From the NCBI GenBank assembly GCA_012270865.1, contig JAAXHL010000065.1:20809-84808 (forward strand): DNA of 64,000 nt, given 5' to 3'. Positions within the stretch are counted from its first letter, which is position 1, and each line of letters opens with the position of its first letter. Under the pieces are notes generated by a model that saw nothing but the letters and a program-made list of their open reading frames with translations, was not told the DNA's origin and searched no databases. Shown piece after piece: positions 50,814-60,028 of the stretch. The position numbers and the translations under genes are program-made. The DNA is from Candidatus Poribacteria bacterium. GTDB lineage: Bacteria; Poribacteria; WGA-4E; WGA-3G.

Positions 50814-51518
50814 CTATGTCAGAAAGCGGTGGTAGATGAGGGTTGTGAGGATTTTGTAGCCTGCTTTGAGGGTACCGGTGAGGGTGCCGGTGATTTTGGA
50901 GGTGCCGATGCGCTTGCGATACTGGACAGGGACTTCGCATGAGGAGATACCCTGTTTCGCGGCTTTCAACTGCATCTCGACTGTCCAGCCGAAGGTCTTG
51001 TCTTGCATGTTCAAAGCGAGTAGGTCCGAGTATCGGATGGCACGGAAGGGGCCTAAGTCTGTATAACGGACACCGAAGAAATGTTGTATTAGATAGCAGG
51101 CGAGCCAGTTGCCGAAACGTGCTTGCGGGAGTAATGCCTCTTTTGCTTTGCCCTGCGTCCTTGCACCGATGACAAGCGCGGCTCTGTTTTCGAGTATGGG
51201 TTGTAGGAGCTGTGGCATGTCGGTCGGGTAGTCGCTGTAGTCGCCATCGAGAAAGACGACGATGTCTGGGGGTTGCGTTGCGAGGGCAGCGATGCCTGCG
51301 AGACAGGCGTACCCGTATCCACGCTGCGGTTCGGTGACGACGCGTGCGCCGTTGCGTTTTGCGATGGCGACGGTGTTGTCGGTGCAGCCGTTGTCGACGA
51401 CGATGATTTCTTGACGTGTGATTTCTCCGTTGTGTGCCGTTTTGGGGATGTCGCTGATGACTTTGGCGATTGCGTTTTCTTCGTTGAGGACTGGGATGAT
51501 GACTGAGACTGTTGGCAT
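50814..51518 (-). CDS. Family 2 glycosyltransferase
   Basis: A 234-residue GT-A-fold glycosyltransferase. VSVIIPVLNEENAIAKVI opens the nucleotide-sugar domain. EIIVVDNGCTDNTVAIA and the metal-binding DGDYSDYP (near residue 90, D-x-D) follow, then GARTQGK, and the acceptor-side segment TFGWTVEMQLKAAKQG. This resembles dolichyl/undecaprenyl-phosphate sugar transferases (DPM/ GtrB type), but there is no C-terminal membrane pair, so it is a soluble or peripheral enzyme. The gene is followed by the boundary of the defence island. Donor and acceptor are unknown. Confidence 0.88.
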   Translation of the reverse strand: MPTVSVIIPVLNEENAIAKVISDIPKTAHNGEITRQEIIVVDNGCTDNTVAIAKRNGARVVTEPQRGYGYACLAGIAALATQPPDIVVFLDGDYSDYPTDMPQLLQPILENRAALVIGARTQGKAKEALLPQARFGNWLACYLIQHFFGVRYTDLGPFRAIRYSDLLALNMQDKTFGWTVEMQLKAAKQGISSCEVPVQYRKRIGTSKITGTLTGTLKAGYKILTTLIYHRFLT

Positions 51519-51589
51519 GGTGTCCTCATCCGTGTACGGTTAGGTGCCGTTCCATAGATGTCAATTTCGTGTATAGATTCCCTGAGGAC

Positions 51590-51818
51590 TGTAGGTTGGG
51601 TTGAACAGTGTTGAAAAGTCAACTGCTGATATTTCAGACACGCCTGAAAGTCAATATCCTTGCCTACACTCAGGGATGTAGTGAAACCCAACTTCATAAA
51701 ATTCAACACAAAAGCGTTGGGTTTCACTCGATTTCTGTTTGACCTAACATCTGTGGACGAGGTTGATTTTTCTATGGCTTCTCAAGGTTTGGGTAATCCC
51801 CGTTCAACCCAACCTACA
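51590..51818. repeat. 229-bp element with 17-bp inverted termini
   Basis: TGTAGGTTGGGTTGAAC (51590-51606) and GTTCAACCCAACCTACA (51802-51818) are perfect inverted repeats. Inside, GTGAAACCCAAC and GTTGGGTTTCAC pair as well, so the element folds into a long palindrome. It has no open frame of note and fills the gap between the GT2 and MoxR genes. It looks like a miniature inverted-repeat element of its own family. Confidence 0.8.
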
Positions 51819-51850
51819 ATGCTCATTAAATCTCGCCTACAAGGGGCATC

Positions 51851-52858
51851 CTACAGTTTTGAAGCGGGTTCTTGTACTGTGTCAAGGAGGCGTTGGATGA
51901 CGGTGTCTGAGTCAACGCCTTCTGCTTCGGCGTGGAAGTTGGTTAAGATACGGTGGCGCAGCACTGCTGGGGCAACGGATTTCACATCTTCACAGGAGGC
52001 GTTGTAGCGTCCGCGTAGGATGGCTCTGGCTTTTGCACCTAAGATGAGGTATTGTCCGGCACGGGGTCCGGCACCCCAGCGTACCCACTGTTGAATGAAA
52101 TCGGGCGCGTCTTCTTCTTTCGGACGTGTTGCGCGCGCGATTTTTACGGCGTATTGTACCACATTATCCGCAGCAGGTACACGCCTCACGATATTGTGGA
52201 GTGCTACGATAGCGTGCCCGGAAAGTGCGGTATCAAGTTCCGGGATCTCTGCTCCGGTCGTCGTTGAAACGATGTCTGTCTCCTCTGCCTCTGTCGGATA
52301 GTCGATGACGATTTTGAACATGAATCGGTCCAGTTGCGCCTCTGGTAGCGGATATGTCCCTTCTTGTTCGATCGGGTTCTGTGTGGCGAGGACGAAGAAG
52401 GGTTGTTCGAGTTGGAATTCGTTGCCGCCGGCGGTGACGTGGTATTCCTGCATCGCCTCCAAGAGTGCGGCTTGCGTTTTCGGGGGTGTTCGGTTGATTT
52501 CGTCTGCGAGGAGGATGTTCGCGAAGATCGGTCCTTGGATAAACCGAATGGTGCGATGTCCGGTTGCCCGGTCTTCCTCAAGGACATCGGTGCCGGTGAT
52601 GTCGGCAGGCATCAGGTCTGGGGTGAACTGGATTCGTTTGAACTTAAGGTTCAGGATTTGCGCCAAGGTTCTAATCATAAGGGTTTTGGCGAGTCCTGGG
52701 ACACCTTCGAGTAGGCAGTGTCCACCTGCAAAAAGTGCCATCAACATCTGGTTGACAACTTCTTCTTGCCCCACGATGACCTTTTTGAGTTGTGCCAAGA
52801 TGAGTTCTTGGCTCTCCATGAGTTCTTCTATTGCTTTGACTTCTTCAGTTGCTGGCAT
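51851..52858 (-). CDS. MoxR-family AAA+ ATPase
   Basis: A 335-residue MoxR-type ATPase. Walker A is [10 protein letters not shown] (near residue 51-60), Walker [19 protein letters not shown] (near 115), and sensor 1 [22 protein letters not shown], a MoxR hallmark. The arginine-rich [10 protein letters not shown] region and the C-terminal lid ([15 protein letters not shown]) are present. MoxR proteins act as chaperones that mature enzyme complexes, usually with VWA-domain partners and DUF58 proteins. None is next to it; instead a caspase-like transglutaminase protein gene precedes it on the same strand. Confidence 0.93.
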   Translation of the reverse strand: MPATEEVKAIEELMESQELILAQLKKVIVGQEEVVNQMLMALFAGGHCLLEGVPGLAKTLMIRTLAQILNLKFKRIQFTPDLMPADITGTDVLEEDRATGHRTIRFIQGPIFANILLADEINRTPPKTQAALLEAMQEYHVTAGGNEFQLEQPFFVLATQNPIEQEGTYPLPEAQLDRFMFKIVIDYPTEAEETDIVSTTTGAEIPELDTALSGHAIVALHNIVRRVPAADNVVQYAVKIARATRPKEEDAPDFIQQWVRWGAGPRAGQYLILGAKARAILRGRYNASCEDVKSVAPAVLRHRILTNFHAEAEGVDSDTVIQRLLDTVQEPASKL

Positions 52859-52887
52859 CTTTTTTAGTTATTGCCTCCTGTCTGTTT

Positions 52888-52957
52888 CAGTGGCCAGTTA
52901 AAAGAGGTTTTTGAAGTCTTCAAGGTCTCTTTACTGGTAACTGGTAACTGGTAACTA
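52888..52957. repeat. TAACTG-family palindromic repeat
   Basis: CAGTGGCCAGTTAAAAGAGG is answered after a short loop by CTCTTTACTGGTAACTGG with two more GGTAACT units. The hairpin's right arm is extended by tandem 7-bp units, as in the copy at 15665-15732. It fills the space between the caspase-like gene's stop and the MoxR start. Confidence 0.75.
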
Positions 52958-55915
52958 TTCTTGTATTAATATGAACCGTTTTGTTCCTCGGTTTGAGGCG
53001 ATTCTGACGACATCTTTGAGATGCAGGATGTTCTCCGGTGTGACCCTCGGTGTTAGGAAACGAACGGTCTGCTGCATTTCGGCTTTGCGTTTGGATTTGG
53101 TGTAGCGGAGTTGGATTTCCGCAACTTCGGTTTCTAACGCTTGTTCCTCTGGGACAATATCTATTTTAAAGGGTGCCTCGGTGTTGACGGTGATTTTGTC
53201 CTTGAGGGTTAATGCCTTGCCGATAGCGGCAGGGTACATTCGGCGTTCCTCACTGAGTAATTCTGCATAAGGATGCTTGATGATCGGTAGTTCAAGTACG
53301 AACTGTTTACCGATGGCGTAGAGATATTCTTTACAGGACCAGGTGAGTTCGATGTTCAATTCGCCTTTGAGGTCGGAAAGTCCGGAGACTTTGAAGTTTT
53401 CCACTTTGGCGCGATCGTCAAGTTCCAAAAGTTTGTGAAGGAACTCAGATTTTTCTTCGGCAGTTTGGAGGTGCAAGAGCTGGTTTCGCAGTTTCATATT
53501 GTAGCTGCCCGTGAGCGTTAATTCTTGATGGACAGAGACACTCATATCTCTCTTCACCTCTACGTCGGTGTGGACCTGTTTAAGATTCGATGTTGCGTCG
53601 AGCGTGGGACTTTTCTGAAAGCGGTAGAGTGTCCTCTCCATACTGCCCGCTGCGTCGTTGGATTCCGTATCGTTGGCGTTTTCTGTGAAGCGTGGGTTGA
53701 TAATCAGTGTCCATCTGTCTTGGTCGCTGGCTGGGAAGTCTCCGAATGCACATGTCTCTGCTGTCGGGTCGAGCCAGATGAGTTCGTCGTCTTTGTCGCC
53801 TTCGACGGCGAGGATCATGTGATTGAAATAGGCGAGCGAAGGTACGGCTTCGACCTCGGAACCGCCATCGAAGAGATGCGCATTGACACCGCGTGTGTCG
53901 CCGGCAGAGATGAGGACAGGATAGGCGTTAATGCCTGCGACTTCGAGCATGGCTGAGAGGAGTGTCGTTTTGTCCTTACAATCTCCTTTTCCGACTTCCA
54001 AGACGAGGTCGGCGGGATACGGCTTGATTGCCCAAATGCCGAGTTCAAAGCCGAGGTATTGGATGTTCGTTGCGACGTATTCGTAAAGTCGTTTTATTTT
54101 TTCCTTTCGTGTCCATGCGCCGGCGAGGAGCTGCTCTGTCTTTTTGGCGATCCTGGGTGTAATCTTGTCCTGTTCTCGAATCAGCGTTGTGTACCATGTC
54201 ACCAATTTATCCCAAGAATCGAGTGACGATATACTGATGTTATAAGCGAGGTCTTGGGGTGCCGGCATCAGGTATTCTTGATTCAGGGGGGGTACATCGC
54301 GTGTTTCAAAGGTGTAGGTGCGGGTGTAGTTATTTTCTGTAATTGTGGGTTGAATATCGCGGAAAGCTGCCTCCGGTTGTGTATCTGTAGCGGCGGACGC
54401 GCCTGAAATCTGGTAGTAGAGTTGCTTTTTCTTCGGAATATGGACAGTGAGGCGGTAATATCGCACAGGGTGCGGTCCTTGGAAATAGACTTGCCGCCAG
54501 AATTCGCCTTGCATGACGTGTCCGACGTTGTTCGTGGAATAGGCGTAGTCTATGATACAGCCGTCACTAACTTTTGGCAGTGTGAAGTACATTAACCGGG
54601 CATCGACGTAGAGTCCCGCGTCCACGGCACTCGGTGGCGGTACATTGGCGATAATTTCGTTTTTGTCGAGTTCAACGAGTTCACCGTTTGGCGTTATAGT
54701 TCGTGCGTGATGGATCGTGACATCGTCTCTGCCACGCATATAAGGTATGCTGATCTCTGCGAGATTTTTACCGTCTTCGTTAAAGATTTTTGCGATCCGC
54801 CGTGTGGAGTAGATATATCGGCTTTTTTCATCGATATTGACATCGACGCTCTCCCATAGGACGACTGCCCCTTCATCAGGGTAATCCGTTTGAGAGGGGA
54901 GTTTATCCATAATTTCTCGGATTGCTTGTTCGTCTGCTTCGCTAATGTAGTTGTAAGGTAGGGACGATCCCCGATTTTCGGGGTTCTGGGAGACGATGTC
55001 GGGTCCTCGTTCGCGTGCCTCTGTTTTGTTAGGTTCGTTACTGACGACTGGCTCCGATTCGGTTGGAGCAGATGTGTTTTCTAAGCGCGAGCGTCGTGTT
55101 CCTAAGAACGTTTCTTCGGCGAGCGTTCCATCATCTGTTTCGTCCTCTACGACTGTCAAGTTTCGGGTAGGGTTCCCGTCACCGTTATCGTCGAGATGCG
55201 GATGCTCGGTTTGGACGTTGCCGGTCTGTTCGTAGAAATCTTTTGTCCGTGCTTGTAGCGATAAGAACGCTTCCAATAGCGAGATGTCGCCGTTTCTGTC
55301 GGTATCGTTGGTTGCATTGGAAAAGGCATCAACAAAGACATCGCCGAATCCTGCTTGCAGCGAATAGCCTTCATTTCGTGAGCTGGATGTGAGGATGATT
55401 CGTCCGGGTCTGCTGAGTTGTGGTACAAGTTTACCGCTATAGGGGAAACCGAAGATTAGGATCTGTCGTTCAGCGGGGATGCTGTTGATGCGTGTTATGT
55501 ATTCTGCTTCACTTATATCGCGTCCGAGTAGGTTATACTTGAGTTCACCTTTGTTGGTGCGGGATGCGTGTCCGATCATGAAGAGTAGGAACCGGTCTGA
55601 GGGTTGGACGTTTTCAGCGAGTTGGTCTAACGCTGTTAAGACCTGTTCGCGTTTCGATTCGGTATCGACGAGTCCTTCCGCGCCGGACGCGTCCGTATCT
55701 TCAAAGAGAAAGGTGATTTGGTCGGGTGTATAACCGTATTCATCGGTGAGGAGTTGGTGGAATCGGGAAGTGGCATTCCAGAATGCATCGTAAAAGGATT
55801 TCTCACCCGCAGCACCCCCGATGATTAGGACATGGTCTGCTGCGAAGGTTGTTGCGGAAAGTAAGCAGATCGCGAGAATTATAATGAGTGTCTGGCGCAT
55901 TTTCTTTTTCTCCAT
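52955..55915 (-). CDS. Caspase-like (inactive) and transglutaminase-like secreted protein
   Basis: A 986-residue protein. ATG at 55915 is used: AAGGGGA precedes it, and a signal peptide follows (LIIILAICLLSATTFA). Residues about 25-240 have a caspase/legumain fold: FLLFMIGHASR keeps the histidine, but in LIFGFPYSG the cysteine normally before x-S-G is proline, so no protease activity is expected. Residues about 330-600 match DUF3857 (YIYSTRRIAKIF, YTFETRDVPPL). A transglutaminase core follows with GDCKDKTTLL (Cys near 646), AYFNHM (His near 698) and WLDPTAE (Asp near 715), so this half looks intact. It is secreted and may modify or cleave envelope proteins. moaC precedes by 13 bases. Confidence 0.85.
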   Translation of the reverse strand: MEKKKMRQTLIIILAICLLSATTFAADHVLIIGGAAGEKSFYDAFWNATSRFHQLLTDEYGYTPDQITFLFEDTDASGAEGLVDTESKREQVLTALDQLAENVQPSDRFLLFMIGHASRTNKGELKYNLLGRDISEAEYITRINSIPAERQILIFGFPYSGKLVPQLSRPGRIILTSSSRNEGYSLQAGFGDVFVDAFSNATNDTDRNGDISLLEAFLSLQARTKDFYEQTGNVQTEHPHLDDNGDGNPTRNLTVVEDETDDGTLAEETFLGTRRSRLENTSAPTESEPVVSNEPNKTEARERGPDIVSQNPENRGSSLPYNYISEADEQAIREIMDKLPSQTDYPDEGAVVLWESVDVNIDEKSRYIYSTRRIAKIFNEDGKNLAEISIPYMRGRDDVTIHHARTITPNGELVELDKNEIIANVPPPSAVDAGLYVDARLMYFTLPKVSDGCIIDYAYSTNNVGHVMQGEFWRQVYFQGPHPVRYYRLTVHIPKKKQLYYQISGASAATDTQPEAAFRDIQPTITENNYTRTYTFETRDVPPLNQEYLMPAPQDLAYNISISSLDSWDKLVTWYTTLIREQDKITPRIAKKTEQLLAGAWTRKEKIKRLYEYVATNIQYLGFELGIWAIKPYPADLVLEVGKGDCKDKTTLLSAMLEVAGINAYPVLISAGDTRGVNAHLFDGGSEVEAVPSLAYFNHMILAVEGDKDDELIWLDPTAETCAFGDFPASDQDRWTLIINPRFTENANDTESNDAAGSMERTLYRFQKSPTLDATSNLKQVHTDVEVKRDMSVSVHQELTLTGSYNMKLRNQLLHLQTAEEKSEFLHKLLELDDRAKVENFKVSGLSDLKGELNIELTWSCKEYLYAIGKQFVLELPIIKHPYAELLSEERRMYPAAIGKALTLKDKITVNTEAPFKIDIVPEEQALETEVAEIQLRYTKSKRKAEMQQTVRFLTPRVTPENILHLKDVVRIASNRGTKRFILIQE

Positions 55916-55928
55916 CAGTATGTCCCCT

Positions 55929-56438
55929 TTACGTCTTGGAATCGGATATGAAATCACCGCTTTTCCCACCTGTTTTTTTGACGAGCCTGACATCGCTGAT
56001 AACCATTTCTCTGTCCACTGCTTTGCACATGTCGTAGACGGTTAAGGCTGCGACTGAGACGGCTGTGAGTGCTTCCATCTCTACACCGGTGCGTCCGATG
56101 GTTTGGATTTCTGCTTCGATCTCAATCCGTGAGTTATCGGTTGCGATGCGGAGTTCGAGGCGAATTGAGGTTAAGGCGAGCGGATGGCAGAGCGGGATGA
56201 GTTCGCCCGTCCGTTTCGCTGCCATGATGCCTGCGAGTCGCGCTACCTCTAAGACATCGCCTTTTTTCATTTTTTGTTCGGCGATTAATCGGAGTGTTTC
56301 GGGTTGGGCGGTAATGTGCCCGCGTGCGATGGCGATGCGCAATGTTTCCTCTTTGCCACCGACATCTACCATCCGTGTATCGCCTTTTTCGTCGAAATGC
56401 GTTAATTTAATTTTACCTTGCGGAGTAACGACGTTCAT
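55929..56438 (-). CDS. moaC: Cyclic pyranopterin monophosphate synthase MoaC
   Basis: A 169-residue enzyme of molybdenum-cofactor synthesis, which with MoaA forms cyclic pyranopterin monophosphate from GTP. Family segments are visible: [53 protein letters not shown] and [25 protein letters not shown]. The conserved lysine and histidine of the active site lie in these. Some residues at the very start may be extra; the core begins at LTHFDEKG. It is 13 bases upstream of the caspase-like gene, an unusual neighbour. No other moa genes are in the window. Confidence 0.95.
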   Translation of the reverse strand: MNVVTPQGKIKLTHFDEKGDTRMVDVGGKEETLRIAIARGHITAQPETLRLIAEQKMKKGDVLEVARLAGIMAAKRTGELIPLCHPLALTSIRLELRIATDNSRIEIEAEIQTIGRTGVEMEALTAVSVAALTVYDMCKAVDREMVISDVRLVKKTGGKSGDFISDSKT

Positions 56439-56490
56439 TGGGTTTTTGACGTGCGTCCCTTAAATCCGCCCTCCATTACATTATAGTTGT

Positions 56491-56615
56491 CAGTTTTCAG
56501 TACGCTGCGCTTTCAGTTATCAGAGTACTGGTTATCAGTTTTCAGTACGCTGCGCTTTCAGTTATCAGAGTACTGGTTATCAGTTTTCAGTACGCTGCGC
56601 TTTCAGTTATCAGTT
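56491..56615. repeat. 45-bp tandem repeat of TAACTG-family units
   Basis: Units starting CAGTTTTCAGTACGCTGCGC lie at 56491, 56536 and 56581; each has TTTCAGTTATCAG after the first block. The period is exactly 45 bases and the first two copies are identical; the third is partial. ACTGATAACTATTA... type reverse arms occur near 56710, so the array forms one side of a larger palindrome with the sequence before the kinase stop. Confidence 0.85.
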
Positions 56616-56734
56616 AAAGAGGTATATTGTGGCAGTCGCAGGTAAGGTGACCGCCACGATGTGTTAACTGAGTATTGAAAGATTTTTTCCAGAGAAAAAA
56701 ATTGTCCTGAAAACTAATAACTATTAAAACCGTA

Positions 56735-58354
56735 CTAACAAATGATTTGTTCGTATTTTTCACGGAACCTTTCAAGATATTTGCCTTCGCCGTGATATGC
56801 CTCGACATCTTCAGGGTTCGGTTGAATCGGTTCGCCGCGTTTCAGGACGGAGGCACTGAATGCTTCGATGTCGAAAGTTTCGTTTGCTGCGTCGTAGAGT
56901 GCCTTGACCCCTGCGACTGCGGCACCGAGTGCTGCGCCGCCCTTTTCGACAGGCAGTGTCGGTCTGTTCCAGATGCCGGCAACGCGTCTCATGATTTCGG
57001 GACTGTCGGTTGCGCCACCCGTTACGAATAGCGGTGCTGCCGTCTGCTTTGTGAAGACTGCTGAATAGATGTAGACAGCGGCGAGGCTTGTCTCGATGAT
57101 GCCGGTGTAATCTTCTGCCAATGTTGGTGCCCCGATGGCTCGGATTAATTCATAAGCACTGGAGACCGGAAAGGATTCGGTTTTCGGTTGCCAAAACGTC
57201 ATGAACTGCCCCGGTGCGACCTGTTTTAATGCTGCCTCTGCGGGTGCGTATTCCTCTTTTGCTAAACCGTAATTGTTTCTCACTGCATCCCAGACCATAG
57301 CACCGTTGGTGCGGCACCCGAACATGAAAGGACGGTTGATGCCGTCATACATAGCGTTGGCGAATCCTTCGGGGTCAAGCGTGTCTCCATCGGTTGATAC
57401 CATGTTGACGAAACTGGTGCCGAGGCTTAAGAGATCGCCAGCGACGGGTACTTTCGCCTGTGGGTTGTCCCCGGAACCTGCTATAACGGCGCAGCGTTCC
57501 TCAAACCCGTATTTCTCTACGTAGTATGCGGCGAGGTTTCCGACGATGGAATCTGGGCGCGCGAGTGCCGGTAATTTCGATTGGAGTGCTTCTGTACCAC
57601 CTGTTAATCCATCTGCCGTTGCTGTCAATAACGCTGAATCCCATGCCTTTGATCGGTAGTTCATCAGCGACATACCGCATCCGTTTCCGTAGTCGATAGG
57701 TACGTTTATGTTACCTGTTAGTACGGCTGGAATAAAACTGCTAATCAGTTGAATTTTTGCTGTCGCCGCGTAGTGTTGGGGGTACTGTTCCGCGACGCGC
57801 CGGACGACTGTGCCTGTGAACCGAAGTGGGGCATCGGAACCGGAAAGATTAATCATCTCTGCTTTGCCGCCGACTCCGTTTCGGACAGCGTCGGTTTGTG
57901 CGACGGTGTTGGCAGTCATCCATATCGGTGCAGTCGGATATGAGAACGCGTCTTTTAGTAAGTCACGTAGGGGCGAGGGAACCTCGCCTCTACGGACAAG
58001 CTGCGCCAGAAGCGCGTCAGCATCACGGTTCAGGTAGACGTGTCCGTGCTGTTGTCCGGAGGTGTTGATGGCAACGATATTTTCTAAAGCGACACCTGCC
58101 TCACGCATATCGGTGAACATTGCATCGAGTGATGCGAGATACATCAACGGCGGTTGCTCGGCTTCACCTTCTTCTCTTGGGGGTAAGATATAATCCTCTC
58201 CGATACCGAATCCGTTGAGTCGTGCGTCAGCGCGGTAATCGAGTGCGTGTTCAAAGCATTTTTCCGCTGTGTCTATATCGATAACGATAGCGGATAGGCT
58301 TTGCGTGCTTGAATCTAAACCGAGAGCAAGGCGTTGATTTTTTGGGTTAGGCAC
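56735..58354 (-). CDS. FGGY-family carbohydrate kinase, xylulokinase-like
   Basis: A 539-residue sugar kinase of the FGGY family. LALGLDSSTQSLSAIVIDI is the N-terminal phosphate-binding loop; INTSGQQHGHVYL and LTGNINVPIDYGNGCG follow. IAGSGDNPQAKVPVAGDLLSLGTS and LFVTGGATDSPEIMRR near the C-terminus are the second-domain nucleotide motifs. It is longer than usual xylulokinases, with an inserted VRRGEVPSPLRDL near residue 125 encoded by a hairpin repeat (57966-57994). It likely phosphorylates a ketopentose or polyol, xylulose being the best guess. It may work with sugar genes elsewhere. Confidence 0.88.
   Translation of the reverse strand: MPNPKNQRLALGLDSSTQSLSAIVIDIDTAEKCFEHALDYRADARLNGFGIGEDYILPPREEGEAEQPPLMYLASLDAMFTDMREAGVALENIVAINTSGQQHGHVYLNRDADALLAQLVRRGEVPSPLRDLLKDAFSYPTAPIWMTANTVAQTDAVRNGVGGKAEMINLSGSDAPLRFTGTVVRRVAEQYPQHYAATAKIQLISSFIPAVLTGNINVPIDYGNGCGMSLMNYRSKAWDSALLTATADGLTGGTEALQSKLPALARPDSIVGNLAAYYVEKYGFEERCAVIAGSGDNPQAKVPVAGDLLSLGTSFVNMVSTDGDTLDPEGFANAMYDGINRPFMFGCRTNGAMVWDAVRNNYGLAKEEYAPAEAALKQVAPGQFMTFWQPKTESFPVSSAYELIRAIGAPTLAEDYTGIIETSLAAVYIYSAVFTKQTAAPLFVTGGATDSPEIMRRVAGIWNRPTLPVEKGGAALGAAVAGVKALYDAANETFDIEAFSASVLKRGEPIQPNPEDVEAYHGEGKYLERFREKYEQIIC
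57966..57994. repeat. Hairpin repeat within the FGGY kinase gene
   Basis: CGTAGGGGCGAGG-GAA-CCTCGCCTCTACG forms a 13-bp stem with one mismatch. GTAGGGGCGAGG-type hairpins are common intergenic repeats; here it is in frame inside a coding sequence. Confidence 0.75.
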
Positions 58355-58397
58355 TGAAATTTATCCCTTCGCGGTTGTCAGTTTTGAGGGCATTGCG

Positions 58398-58688
58398 TCA
58401 CGCCTCTCGTTCGGAAAGACGGTATATCTTTGCTTGTAAGCGTTGGTAGTGAGCGTGCTGCTTTTCAGTTGGCTCTTCATCGGCAAGGGCAGCAGCAACA
58501 TATAATGCCTCGCCGTTATAGAAAAAATCTTGCTGTAACAGGGAAAGATTTTCAATTTCTTGTTGGTAGTCATCCGCTTCACTTGGCGATTTATCAAAGA
58601 TCTCGCTCAGAGATCTGCGAACCAACTCCCAATAAGCCTCTACGTGGCTGCGCGGCAAGGAGACATTGGGTTCTTTTATAGGTGCCAT
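58398..58688 (-). CDS. Small hypothetical protein
   Basis: A 96-residue protein. ATG at 58688 is chosen because GGAGGG precedes it by 5 bases. It starts MAPIKEPNVSLPRSHVEAYW and is mainly helical with many charged residues; YQQEIENLSLLQQDFFYNG and ALYVAAALADEEPT follow. No membrane segment, metal motif or known domain is seen. The strong ribosome site, the amphipathic pattern and its place 43 bases before the kinase ATG (same strand) support a real gene. The function is unknown. Confidence 0.65.
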   Translation of the reverse strand: MAPIKEPNVSLPRSHVEAYWELVRRSLSEIFDKSPSEADDYQQEIENLSLLQQDFFYNGEALYVAAALADEEPTEKQHAHYQRLQAKIYRLSEREA

Positions 58689-58810
58689 TTTTCCCTCCAT
58701 ATAAGACTTGACTTGCAAACCTCTATTAGAAAATATAGGTTGGTGTTCCTTGGCTATGTAGCATGGGTGCAGGCAGTATTTCCATTGCGTGGGATATCAA
58801 ACTATTTCAT

Positions 58811-59776
58811 TCAATTCCCAGGATAGGCACGGTTCTCGAGTTCTGCGATGAATTTTTCGGCGGCGATGGCGGCTGCGGCACCGGCACCGGCAGCAGTAAT
58901 CGCTTGACGGAATACATGGTCATGCACGTCACCTGCGGCATAAACACCGTCTATATTCGTGCGCTGCATCTCGTCAACGATGATATATCCCTGTTCGTCC
59001 ATACTTATGACATCTGTGAACAGTTCGGTGTTCGGAATATGTCCTATAAAGATAAATACCCCGTCAATCGGAAAAAGTTGCGTTTCACCGGTTTTAACGT
59101 TTTTGAGGGTTGCGCCGGTCACTTTATCTGCGTCGCCGTTGATCTCTTCGACGACGGTGTCCCAGATGAACTTGATTTTATCGTTTTTGAAGGCGCGTTC
59201 CTGCATAATCTGGCTTGCTCGGAGTTGGTCGCGTCGGTGGACGATGTAGACTTCAGAGGCGTATTTTGTCAAGAAGATGCCTTCCTCTAATGCTGCATCA
59301 CCACCACCAACGACGATGAGCCGCTGGTCTTGGAAGAAGAACCCGTCGCAAGTCGCACAGTAGGAGACACCGCGTCCGCCGTATCCCTCTTCACCGGGGA
59401 TGTCGAGTGTCCGCGGTGAGGCACCTGTGCAGATAATCACGGATTTCGCGCGGTATTCTTTCTCGTAAGTCGTGATAGCGAACGGGTGTTGCGAGAAATC
59501 GACTGCTGTTACGGTGTCGAACTTGACCTCGGTGCCGAACCGTTCTGCCTGTTCTTGCATGCCTTGTATAAAGACACCTGCCTCGTTCCCGAAGAAGCCG
59601 GGATAGTTTTCGAGGTCGAGCGTCAGAGAGAGTTGTCCGCCGAGTGCTTCGCCTGTAATCAGGACAGGTTCAAGCATGGCACGAGAGGTGTAGACCCCTG
59701 CGGCAAACCCAGCGGTCCCGCCGCCAATAATTACGATATTTCGATCTTCTATGTTGTTGTTTGTATTGGTTTCCAT
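58811..59776 (-). CDS. trxB: Thioredoxin reductase
   Basis: A 321-residue flavoenzyme that reduces thioredoxin with NADPH. FAD motif: IVIIGGGTAGFAAGVYTSRA (near residue 14-33), the redox-active disulphide CATC near 143 with D following (CATCDGFF), the NADPH motif VVGGGDAALEEGIFL, and the FAD-binding end GVYAAGDVHDHVFRQAITA. GGQLSLTLDLENYPGF is also typical. Length fits. Its ATG follows the leader block TTCCTTGCGGTTCGGT seen upstream of two other genes. No thioredoxin gene is adjacent. Confidence 0.96.
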   Translation of the reverse strand: METNTNNNIEDRNIVIIGGGTAGFAAGVYTSRAMLEPVLITGEALGGQLSLTLDLENYPGFFGNEAGVFIQGMQEQAERFGTEVKFDTVTAVDFSQHPFAITTYEKEYRAKSVIICTGASPRTLDIPGEEGYGGRGVSYCATCDGFFFQDQRLIVVGGGDAALEEGIFLTKYASEVYIVHRRDQLRASQIMQERAFKNDKIKFIWDTVVEEINGDADKVTGATLKNVKTGETQLFPIDGVFIFIGHIPNTELFTDVISMDEQGYIIVDEMQRTNIDGVYAAGDVHDHVFRQAITAAGAGAAAAIAAEKFIAELENRAYPGN

Positions 59777-59910
59777 TTTTTAAATTTTTCCTTGCGGTTC
59801 GGTTAGGTGGTTTTGATGTTTCAAGTGTTTTTTCTGTAGCGTGAATAGGAGACCAACGGTTTCCTATTCTACAAAGATTCGGGGTCTTCAGACCAACGCC
59901 GGATGGTGCG

Positions 59911-59970
59911 ATGTGAACAGGCTAAAAGCCTATTCTATAAATGTGAACAGGCTAACAGCCTATTCTACAA
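59911..59970. repeat. 30-bp tandem duplication of the GGCTAAAAGCC repeat
   Basis: ATGTGAACAGGCTAAAAGCC and the following TATTCTATAA occur at 59911-59940 and, with changes in four positions at most (GGCTAACAGCC, TATTCTACAA), at 59941-59970. GGCTAAAAGCC is an 11-base palindrome. The same core repeats at 63786-64000. Confidence 0.8.
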
Positions 59971-60028
59971 AGAGGGTGTCCGATCAGAAATTGTGGTTAT
60001 TTTAAAATTGTCCGAAGTATAGTAATGA

